Shown piece by piece: positions 10,584 to 20,781 of a stretch of DNA of 64,000 bases. This DNA is from Odontesthes bonariensis (taxonomy: Eukaryota > Chordata > Actinopteri > Atheriniformes > Atherinopsidae): assembly GCF_027942865.1 (NCBI RefSeq), contig NC_134524.1, positions 2,826,536 through 2,890,535 on the forward strand, read 5' to 3'. Position 1 is the stretch's first letter. Every line of letters starts with the position of its first letter. Both the position numbers and the translations under genes were made by a program. A model generated the notes under the pieces. The model was not told where the DNA came from, searched no databases, and saw only the letters and a list, made by a program, of their open reading frames with translations.

Positions 10584-11671
10584 GCCGCTTTCGGACAGAC
10601 CGTTCTAAGAACGCAGTTATCAGAACTGTGGAAATAAGGGACCCCTCATTAGAAGGGCCGGCCGACCCGATTGCCTTCTCCCTTGCTGGCCTGATGAATT
10701 TTTTAGCCCCTTTTTTTGTGAGTGAAACGATTTTTTAACTATTTAACTCGAACCTGAATTGAATTAGATGCATATTTTTTGAGTGACATGAACACATGGA
10801 AAACAAATTATTATTCAGGAATTCACTTTAATACAAAATCAACTGAATAAATAAAATAAGTATCTTTCTTAAAAGGGACATTATGTAATTTCTTCCCCCA
10901 TCTAGTGGTGCAATTTTATTTTGCAAAGTCGAATGAATTTGCTCTCTAGCGCCTCACGTTTTCAAATGTGCGTTGCAACTTCTTGAACTACGGCAGGTGG
11001 CATGTGTCAAGATTCAAGAAGCTATAGCTTCAGACTCAAGGTCCATACAAACAAAAAGATATCAAGACACACAGTACAAAGGATTACATAACACACATAC
11101 AATAACACTATAAATACAGATGACAGATAACATGTCAGATAACAGAAGTTGACATAGCTTTTGGTGTGCAAGCAATGCAATTAGTCATATTCCAGGAGTT
11201 ACTGGAAGTGACGTCGACGGAGCGTTAGCAGCACTGTTGCTGTCTGGAAAGTGTTCTTTTAAATAAACTCCCGGTAAACTTGCAAACTTTCTAATGCCTC
11301 GTTTTGTGAGTTAAGAGCCTATGTGTACTACGGCAGAAGTTTGGTAACAATCAATGCATTATTAGTGGGATAATTTACCAGATAAAATCTATTTAGCATT
11401 AGCGCCAGTAATAAGCCATTCGGTGGATAGCCCTATCTTGACCAGTGTTGACCATTGCTAAAGATGCGTCTGATGGGGTATTTGGCTGGATGTCATGGTG
11501 GAAATGACGCTAGGTCATCGCTTTAACGGGACCAGGTTGAAGTGATGTATACACATTATTTTGCTAGGAGTTAGCTCCTTAGCTACCCGACCTAGCAGAC
11601 CATGCCTTTCAGGCTGAGCATTCTTACGGTGTTAGACACATATATGTGTATGTATATATATGTATATATAT
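10584..11671. other. Unassigned A/T-rich sequence between the outer arm and a DNA transposon
   Basis: No convincing coding sequence. A stretch from about 10873 (gggacattatgtaatttctt) through the words CCCCCATCTAGTGGTG looks like a fish interspersed repeat, and 11640-11671 is a (TATA)n-rich insertion target. Nothing else recognised. Confidence 0.4.
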
Positions 11672-11693
11672 GAAGAGTTTGGTTCCAAAACGC
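11672..11693 (+). repeat. Left 22-bp TIR
   Basis: Starts GAAGAGTTTGGT; identical to the reverse complement of 16851-16872. Confidence 0.9.
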
Positions 11694-12038
11694 GATAAAC
11701 GCCGTTTAAAAAAAAATCGAGTTTGAGCCAGAATCAGAATGGTATGTGACCACTCTTGAAAAGGCAACATTCAATTTTCATCAAAACGCCACATCCGCCG
11801 TGTAATACTGCCCTGCTTTCTCCCTTTCCTTCCAAAATGCAACAAACGCCAATCCTGATTTCCCCCAGAACGCCACATCTCCACTCACCCAATCACAGTG
11901 CAACATTCCACGAGATATGGAACGTAAACATCATAGCACGCGACCGGGCGGTTTTAACAGGTCGCGTGCGCCCGGCATTTCTTGTTTCCTACTTTGAGAG
12001 TGACAAACGATAGATATAATTTAACAAAGTGCGCGAAA

Positions 12039-14817
12039 ATGAACGGATTCGATGTTATAGATGAGCCTGTCCGTTTAGCAGTTTTTGGGAAAAAGAGAAA
12101 GCCATCCAAAGAGTGTCATGTACGTGAGAAGGTGAAGAAGATGAGGCATTCAGGAGGTGGAAAAATGCCAGCTGTCATCTGCCGTCACAGTCAAACTTCT
12201 CGTCTCTGTCAAGCTGAGCGATTAACCGAAAGAGATCTACAGAAAAATTTCAAGTGTTTTTACAAATATGAGACTAAGGTCGAGCAGGATCACGGATTAT
12301 TACACCTGATCACGGTCAAAAACGTGCAGCGGAGACGGAAGAAAGTGGAGAACACAGACAGGCAAAAGGAGAGGGATGTCACGAACGAGTACCACTTACT
12401 TGGGGAAAATCATCCATCAAAGATTCCCGTCTGCAAAGCCACCTTTTGCAGCGTATTGGGTGAGTAAAATGTGATTTTACTACCGTAGAATCCAACATGT
12501 TACCCTCTTTATTTACTATTCTGTGCCCACTTTGCGAGCTGTATGCGGCTGTGTTTTGATTCAGCGGTAACGCCCCTTTCTATCAGAATAGTGTTACCTA
12601 TAAATAACTAGTGTTCCCCCATTTATAGTCGACATGACTAAACACCCATCATATTTAAAGTATTGTTGGTAGGCTACATGGGTCTTACAGCTAGGGGAAA
12701 GCCAATTTAACCCATTTTGACCGGGAGACGCATCTGGGTGTCTTTTTTCATGCCGCATCTTGGCTACTATTAACACCGCTTAACGTGACGTTCATGCGAT
12801 TTTCAACGATGGTGTTGTCTGATGCCTGAAATGCAGATTGGGGACATACATGGGTAGGACTATGCACCTTCAGGTCAAAATGGGTTAAGCATGATATTTG
12901 TTTTGGTTTGTTTTGGTGGCTTTTCAATCGGCCAATCATGTTAGTAGAGGCGGGGTTATCCTATCTCGCGTGTGTGCAGAGCCCTCTGCCACCCATTAGC
13001 TTCTTGGTCAGGAAAAGACACCAGATGCTTGAAACTAATATCCTATCAGAGAAGTTAACCAAAACGAAATGCAACTAAGATTAACAAGAATACACTTTTA
13101 TGTAAAAGTGTACTGCATATCGTTTATCCACCAAGGCACAAGTGAAAGGGCACCTCTACTTTTGTGGAGTTTCTTCATCAGCTCTTCTGCTCCATCATAT
13201 ACAGTGTCTCACAGCCTACATACAGTGGGCCTGTGTTAGATGCCACTTACTGTAAATGTTTTATGGACTTGCATAAACATTTGAATATGTCTTTGAATGC
13301 ATAATACCACTACTGTATAGATTAAAGTATTATTATTATTATTTGTCTTAAGTGCATTATCTGAGAAGCATATTCATTACAGTACATTAATTACCAATTA
13401 CTAATTAATGTATGTGCTTTGTTGTTGTATTTGGTAAATACGCATTCAAATGTCATTATCTTATCTTGCAGGTATCAGCAAAGACCGTGTGTCTCGAGTG
13501 GCTAGGTACTACGCCGTCAATGCTACAGCCAGACCAGAACAGAGAGGTGGTGCACGGAAAGTGGATGAGTTTGAGGCCAAGAAACAGCTGGTAAAGGACC
13601 ACATTCAAACTTTCACATGTCGGGCCAGGCATCATGGGAGAAGGGGAGCTCCTGGTCGCAAGTATCTACCCAGTGACCTCAGCGTGAAAACAATGCACAA
13701 GCTCTTTGATCAACAAAACCATGATCTACTCAGCTACTCCCTGTATTACTCTGTTTTCCGTCACAGCTTCAACCTAGCGTTCGGCCATCCAGCTACCGAT
13801 GCATGTTCATCATGTGCCAAGTTTCATTTCAGAGTTAAAGACCCCAGCTTAGGTGAGGATGAAAAGCGCAGAGAGACCGCAATGTACATTTTGCATAGAA
13901 GGAGAGCACGAGTCTTTTATGATATGCTGGGAAAGGTGGAGCATGATGCTGTGACAGTGTGCTTTGACATGATGCAGAATTTAGTGCTCCCTAGAACCCC
14001 TATCGGTCAGGCATACTACTCACGCCAGCTATACATGTATGTCTTTGGTGTTGTTCTCCATCATGGTAAGGGCAGTAGGCAAGCCACAGATGACGTCCAT
14101 CTGTACACATGGATGGAGCATGAAAACACAAAGGGGAGTAATATGACAGCTTCTGCCCTTGACCACTGCCTACGCCACGAGCTGAGAGATGCACTTCACA
14201 GCACTCAAAAGCTCCGCCTCTTCAGCGATTCCTGTTTTGGGCAGAACAAGAACATGAACATCCTGAGCATGCCGTTTGCTGTTCTCAAACAAGAATTCCC
14301 ACAGATCACCGCAGAGTATGCCTTCCCCATCAGGGGGCACAGTTTCCTGCCGGTGGATCGTGTTTTTGGGAGAATTGAGCAGCAGGTCCGCAAGCAGGAG
14401 ACAACTCTTATGCCGGAGGAGTACTACGACATCATGAGAAATCACGGGCGTGTCCGTATCTACGGGCAGCACTGGCAGGCCTTTGATTTCAAAAAGGAAA
14501 CGCAGTGTTTTGTGAAGGCCCAAAAGTCCTTCAAGCTGAGCGAGGCTAGAATGCTCCAGTTGCAGAATGACAAAGTCGGCTTCAAGCCTGTGTAAAGCAG
14601 TGACTACTGCTACCACTCATTTTTGAAGAGAGGGAAGACATGGGCCAGCTTCAGACCAAGTCTTCTACCGAGACAAAGCACTGTGAAGGACGCTAAAAAA
14701 AGAGACGTGTTACGCTTGCTTTCGGAAATGGGTGCCAGTGACCATGTGCAGGCCTTCTATCATGATGCACTTCTATCACATGTTGCTGATGGGCAAGGTA
14801 GTGAGAGTGATGAGTAG
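12039..14817 (+). pseudogene. Two-exon DDE-type transposase with one nonsense codon
   Basis: Exon 1 is 12039-12459 and exon 2 is 13472-14817. GT-AG junctions join in phase (VLG to ISKDRVSR). The combined frame is 588 codons, with one in-frame TAA at 14593-14595 (codon 515) after which the frame continues to a stop at 14815-14817. The N-terminus is basic and Cys-poor (KKRKPSKE, RRRKKVENTDRQKERD). The core has CSSC, VCFDMMQNLVLP (candidate first Asp), LRLFSDSCFGQNKN (candidate second Asp) and GHSFLPVDRVFGRIEQ (candidate third acidic residue). The SDxCxGQNKN and GHSFLPxDRxFG words recur in a widespread transposase-like family of animals, but I could not place it in a named superfamily with confidence. 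The element is probably recently inactivated. Confidence 0.75.
12711..12884. mobile_element. 174-bp TTAA MITE, piggyBac-like
   Basis: Ends are CCCATTTTGACC (12711-12722) and its perfect inverse GGTCAAAATGGG (12873-12884), flanked by TTAA at 12707-12710 and 12885-12888. The CCC start plus TTAA suggests a piggyBac-type family. It lies in the transposase intron (12460-13471). Confidence 0.85.
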
Positions 14818-14827
14818 TTGCCTTTTG

Positions 14828-14828
<1 letters not shown>

Positions 14829-14858
<30 letters not shown>
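14829..14858. repeat. (CA)n microsatellite
   Basis: An uninterrupted CA run 12 bp after the transposase stop codon. Confidence 0.95.
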
Positions 14859-14861
<3 letters not shown>

Positions 14862-14899
14862 TACAATACACACTATACTACACTACAGTACAGTACAAT

Positions 14900-16010
14900 T
14901 AGGGCTGTCGCGGTGAGGGAATTCCCACCGCGGTGACTCATAGCCGCTCAACAGCGCGGTATGCAGTGATATCGCATTTTTGTTCATTAGGCTACTTTCG
15001 ATGACATGCAATGTTAGATGAAAATCGAGCGCATAATCCGTCTTTTTTTCCCAGCGATTCTGACATTTCACTTTGCTTTGCCTGTCATTTACTCGCTCAC
15101 AGACCAACATAGCGGAGATCAAGCAGCGCATACCCCAGTTCTGCATTGTTGCCAGTGCCACATGGCAAATATCAACATTGTTGCAGACCTGCGCACGTTT
15201 CGTTTAGTAATGACGGAGAAAAACGAAGCAGATCAGGGCAGCAGTTGAGCTCACGTGTCCGGGATACAGTTTTTTTAAACAGACTAACGCCGACCAACCA
15301 ACCCAAGCTGAACTTTAACTGTTTCCACGAAGTTGTTAGAGCTTATTTCTGGCACGGCACATTTTTTAAACTTTTTTTTTTTTTTTTTTTTTTTAATAGT
15401 TTCACCTACACAGTTTTGTTGAAATGATCAGGTATTTCCCAACAGCAAATGTGCACACCAAGCTGTGGTTCTGTGGAAGCTAGTTTATTGTTGATATTAG
15501 ACGGTCGCATTTACAACGTTAAACATGGATAATAAGGGAAGATTCAAAGCCATAAAGTGTCCGGACTAGGCAGAAGAGTAAAGCCGAGATAAAGGTAGGC
15601 CACTGCATTTTATTTTAACTTCTATTGCTACGACACTGAGTAGAAATATTCTTGTAATATCAGCTGCCGAGGGAGAATGAGACCACAACGAGTAGCATGC
15701 AGACGTGTGTGCGTGTGCGGTGCCTATATGCAAAGATGACGACAGAAACGCGGCACCTCGCTGTGTTAATGTGTTTCTCCTGCCTTGCGGGGAATATACA
15801 ATGTATCATTATTACTGTGCTGGCTTTAAAAAGTATCAGTTCTGTCAGTCGCTTTGTATCTACTGTGCAGTCTTAAAAACTCTTTTAGTTTCTCGAGTTG
15901 TTCTGCTTGTGCAAGCGGGCATGCGGTGGGCGGTGGTGGCCTGGACACGCACCGCGGAGGGCCTCTCAGCACCGCGGTGATTGCATTTTGCGGTTATCGC
16001 GACAGCCCTA
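14900..16010. mobile_element. Nonautonomous hAT element with 8-bp TSD
   Basis: Ends TAGGGCTGTCGCG and CGCGACAGCCCTA are inverted repeats. The perfect 8-bp duplication AGTACAAT flanks the element at 14892-14899 and 16011-16018. The 1.1 kb interior has no transposase, only short frames and a 20+ T tract near 15370. It is inserted in the 3' flank of the 12039-14817 gene. Confidence 0.9.
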
Positions 16011-16030
16011 AGTACAATACACACCACATT

Positions 16031-16580
16031 ACACTACACTACATTACTTGAATGTAACATGTGATTTTTGGGATTTTATTGTCTTGAAAATTTGCGCTTT
16101 TTCTAAATGTTTTGAATTTTGTGTTTTTAGGCCCAATGGTCAAACTATTATTCAGATGTACAATTTACTGTTATTTATTATTGTATTTTGCATTGCACAG
16201 TAAAAAAAAAAAAATGTTAGTGATCACAGTGTGTCACCTCAGCACTGGTGCTCTCTGAAATGTTCATGGTGTGTGTTTACAGTGGACGTGGTCATGTGCA
16301 CACACTTCCACATTCTCACCCCACCCCTTCACACACACACACACACACTACACTACACTAAATTACACTACACTGCAATACACCCTACACTACACTACAG
16401 CACGTGAATGTAACATGTGATTTTGGGAATTTTATAGTCTTAATGTCTTGTTCGTTAATTAAAAATGTTGCACTTTTTCGAAAATAAATGTTTTGAAATT
16501 TGTGTTTTTAGGCCCAATGGTCACACTATTATATTAAGATGTACAATTTACTGTTATTTATTATTGTATTTTGCACATTT
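16031..16580. repeat. Diverged tandem duplication in the transposon 3' region
   Basis: A segment containing GAATGTAACATGTGATTTT, TTTTTAGGCCCAATGGTCA and TGTACAATTTACTGTTATTT occurs twice, starting near 16050 and 16400, about 350 bp apart, with CA/ACACT-rich tracts before each copy. No coding content. Confidence 0.8.
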
Positions 16581-16850
16581 TCAGTCAAAAAAATAAAAAT
16601 TCTGTTGATGCCAAAGGATATAAGACATTTGGGGAAAAAACATGGCATGGATTTATTGCGTTTTGCGAAAAAACGAATTGTGTTTTAAAAGAAAATCTTT
16701 AAATATTAAAATCTTGATTTTATTTGTTTGTGAAATTTTAACCTTAGTATGGTATTTGATAGTTTGAAACAGAAAACAGTGGTTTTCAGCTGACCACTTT
16801 CTTGCTAAAGAAAACACATTTTTACTCCAATTGATCAAAATGGATTTATA

Positions 16851-16872
16851 GCGTTTTGGAACCAAACTCTTC
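16851..16872 (-). repeat. Right 22-bp TIR
   Basis: Perfect inverted partner of 11672-11693, followed by a (TA)n tract. Confidence 0.9.
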
Positions 16873-16873
16873 G

Positions 16874-16934
<61 letters not shown>

Positions 16935-16935
16935 T
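16873..16935. repeat. (TA)n microsatellite at the transposon right flank
   Basis: A nearly pure TA tract with two GTATAT interruptions directly after the right TIR. It is part of the insertion target. Confidence 0.9.
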
Positions 16936-17029
16936 GGCCACTATAAACACACTCTGACCTCCACAATCTTTTATTTTGGTACTTCCTGTTACCGCCATTT
17001 GATTTTGCATATTAGCTAAATACTTAGTT

Positions 17030-17170
17030 TCACATTTAGATTCAGATTTAACATTTAGATTTAACATTTAGATTTAACATTTAGATTTAGATTTACATTT
17101 AACATTTAGATTTACATTTAACATTTAGATTTAGATTTAGCATTTAAATTTAACATTTAGATTTAAATAT
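17030..17170. repeat. ATTTAGATTTAAC minisatellite
   Basis: Imperfect tandem array of short units (6, 13 and 19 bp variants) built from ATTTAGATTTAAC. No coding content. Confidence 0.85.
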
Positions 17171-17460
17171 TAAAATTTCTCTAAGTTGACAAATATTGTT
17201 GTAAATGTGCAAAAAAGTGAAGCTCAAAAATTCACACCAGTTTTTCAAACATTGTTTAAAGCTAAATGTGACAAAATGTAGCTGTTATTTTCAGCGTGAG
17301 CCGCTTTACAAACGGCGCCCCATAATTTCCATATAACAGGGCAGAGACAATACAGCCTCTAAATAAGGCATTATCTGTCTTTATTTCACTGAAACTTTAA
17401 GACCAATGAATGAATGAACGCGTACTATTCCTCTGTTAGCTCAGAGCTGTCCTGTTTACG

Positions 17461-18052
17461 TGTACGTTAAACACATCAAATCACATGTTTTGGCTGCACA
17501 CTTCTATAAAAAAGCCAAATGATGCTCAGATAAGTCTGGAAAGAACCATTCTACATTTGACATTGATCATCAAACTTTTTAAATCACAAAAGATTTCAGC
17601 AAAACTGCAGAAAGAAGTTAAGAAAACTGCAGCTTTAGTGGGAAATGTGACAGGATGGTCAAAAAGTGCCCCAAAAGGTTAGAAAAGAGGAAGAAAAGGG
17701 CCCAGAAGTATGTTTCACACACAGCTAAAAGGATAAAGCTCCATTTTATTTGGCCATCTGGCCGGCTTATTGAAATCTATAGCTGAGGTTGTGTTTCTGG
17801 GATGGTTTAGCGCTGTAACGGTTAGCATTAGCTTTAGCGTTAGCAGGCCGGGCTAACTGTGAATAGCAGCCAGGTTATCTGAACTTTTTACTCTCTGCTG
17901 CATGTTCTGACTGCCCGTGTCCAGCAGCAGGAATCAAACCAATGACACAGAGCACTTTGAAGAGATTTCTGCTAACGTCTGACCGCTAAATTCATTCTTT
18001 TCTGGACTCACCTGCATGCAGCTTTCTGTTGCTATGCTACCAGATGTTCCGA
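17461..18052 (+). repeat. Inner inverted-repeat arm, left copy
   Basis: Matches the reverse complement of 28637-29226 with very few differences (for example aactgcag versus aactacag). Starts TGTACGTTAAACACATC and ends CCAGATGTTCCGA. It lies inside the outer arms in mirror order. No transposon termini or TSD recognised, and no gene. Confidence 0.9.
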
Positions 18053-20781
18053 GATGTTCCGAGATGAGCCGAGATGAGCCGAGGCTTCGCAGTGTGTGTC
18101 GGGTAATGGGCCGTTTCTCAATGTGAGTATTTTTTTTTTATTTTTTTTTATTCAAATGTCACATAGACAAAACAATGACATACTCAGAAGTAAACAATTA
18201 TTATTTTTAACTTTACATATTTACACCTCCACATATAGAAAAAACAACTTGAAGGATCTTAAATGCCCAAGATAAAAATAAATAAATAAATAAATAAATA
18301 AAATAAAAAGGGGGATAATAAAAAATAAATGAATAAAATAAATAACTTCTAAACAGTTACAAGAGGTCAGGACAGGTTAAGATCTTCTATGAGTGTGTAT
18401 AATTTATTTGCATGGGGATTATTTATATGTTTCAAACAGTTTTGTAATGAGGATATATTATTTTTTAATGCAAGCCATGAAGGTGGGGATTTGGCATATC
18501 GACACTTGTGAATATAAAATTTTGTGATGATGATGAGGTTATTTATCAAGAACTCTGTTTTCTTATCTTTGAGGATTACGCCTACTTGGATATCTTGAAA
18601 AGACCAAAAATCTGTGCTCATGGAACTGGATGATGATAAGTCATGTAGAGATTTCCACAAATTGTGGACAGTCTCACATTCATAAAATAGGTGTTCTGTT
18701 GTTTCCAAATTTATTTTGCAGTTTTCTACAACAAATTTAAATCTTCTTTTTAAAAATTCATTTGAGGGATAGATGTTGTTTATACTTTTGAAATGAACTT
18801 CTTTACATTTTGGGGGAACTGGGAATTTTAAGTATTTTGTCCGAATATTTTATTTTTCACATTTGTTATAATTTCTAAGAATGAATGAGCTTCTTGCTAT
18901 ACCTGGGTATAAGGTGTTTACTGAGTACTGTCTTAAAAATTTATTATTACATTTATCACTTACTAGGTCCAAATCATCTAACTTTATTTGATGTAAATTT
19001 GGAGTTGGAATGATCAAGATATTGTTCTTTATTGATTGGATAAGGGCTTGTGGGATATTCTGTATAACTTTCCTATAAGTCGCACTGGAACAATACAAGC
19101 TATATTTAGCATTAAAATAATTCAATTCAAGAATGTTTCCATTATCATCCATTATGTGTCTAACAGACCAAATTTGTTTAGTCATCCAGTCTTCCATAAA
19201 CACAGACTTCCTTCCACTCAATATTACCCGATTATTCCACAATGGTACATTATGAGGGCTGAAATTATGCTTGAACATCAGTTTCCAATTCAACAAAAGC
19301 TGTTGATGAAATTTGGATAATTTTATGGGCAGTTTTGAAATTTCAAAATCACAGACTAAGAGAAAATCAATGCCTCCAACTTTCTTAAAAACAAGAGAAG
19401 GTAGCGAGAACCATATCTCATCATGATTTCTTAAGAAAGAACGAAGCCATTTGATCTTCAATATACCATTCATAATTTCAAAATCAATTGCTTTTAAGCC
19501 ACCATCCTCATAATCCTTTATCAAATCTCCATTTTTGATGTAGTGATGCTTATTTTTCCATATGAAATTAAAGTTCATTCTATTGATTTCTTTTATAATT
19601 CTAGGTGGGATGGCGAGGGAGTATGCTGGATAAATGAATCTGGATAATGATTCAACCTTGGTTAACATGGTTCTGCCGAATAGCGTTAAGTCTCTTTGTA
19701 GCCAATTATTTAAAGTTTTTTTGCACTTGTCAATAGTATTTTGAATATTCTTTTTTTCACTAACTTCTTCACATTTAGTTATCCAAATCCCTAGATATCT
19801 GGTCTCCCTTTTGACAGGCATATCATACAACGAAGAATCAGAACAGTCATGGATACTCATGAGTTCACATTTGTCCAGATTCAGGTGCAAACCTGAGTCC
19901 TGAGAAATTTTTTTTATTGTTTCTAAGGCTAATGGAATTTGATCCTTATTTCTTAAAAATATAGTTGTATCATCAGCAAGCTGACTTATAATCAATTTGT
20001 GGTTGTTTATGTCTAACCCTTCAATATTTGAATTTAAAACAGTAATAGCTAGTAGTTCAGTGGCTATAATGAATAAAAGAGGTGAAATGCTGCAACCCTG
20101 CCTGATGCCTCTTTCTACCCTGAATCTGGAACATGTACCTTCTGAGAGAGAAACACAGCTGTTAACATCAGTGTGTAACATTGTAATCATATCAAGAAAT
20201 ACTTTACCAAACCCAAAATGTTTAAGTGTGTTAATAATGAAAGCATGTTCAATTGAGTCAAATGCTTTGCGGAAGTCCAGGAACATCATAAAACCATCAT
20301 CCTTAATTAGATGATTGTAATCAATAAGATCCAGAACCAGACGGATATTATTATGGATCGACCTTCCTTTGAGGAATCCTGATTGTGTTGGGCTAATTAT
20401 TTTAGAGATACCGGTTTTTAATCTTGTAGCCAAAACTTTTGTAAATATCTTGTAGTCCGTATTTAATAGTGTTATAGGTCTAAGGTTGTTTAAATTTTTT
20501 TTATCTTTTCCAGGTTTTGGAATCAATTTTATTACCCCTTGTTTCATTGTTTCTATGAGCTCTTTTTGATTAATGCATTCAACTAAAGCTTGAGACAGTA
20601 AGAATTTGATATCTTCCCAAAAGTGTTTATAGAAGTTTGTTGTTATTCCATCCGGCCCTGGTGATCGATCAGAAGCCATGTTTTTAATAGCAAGATCAAA
20701 TTCATTGATAGTCAAATTTTCGTCACAAATATCTTTAAAGTTATCATCAATTACCGGAATTAAATTCTTGATTTTGTCAAA

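Larger units (their letters stand above)
11672..16872. mobile_element. 5.2 kb DNA transposon with perfect 22-bp TIRs and a DDE-type transposase
   Basis: The termini 11672-11693 and 16851-16872 are perfect 22-bp inverted repeats beginning GAAGAGTTTGGT and ending AAAACGC. The insertion lies in a TA-rich tract; both flanks share GTATATATAT, so the true TSD length cannot be read. Copies of an AAACGC(C) word recur inside the left end (11684-11693, 11784-11790, 11844-11850, 11869-11874), and the right end has a second, near-copy of its terminal segment about 190 bp inside (16648-16668). The element encodes one spliced transposase (12039-14817) and carries a TTAA MITE and a hAT MITE. The superfamily is not assigned. 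Confidence 0.85.

Noticed and set aside
15705..15980. A 91-codon frame with many Cys residues inside the hAT MITE.
   Set aside because: It has no recognisable domain and sits in a nonautonomous element; probably chance.
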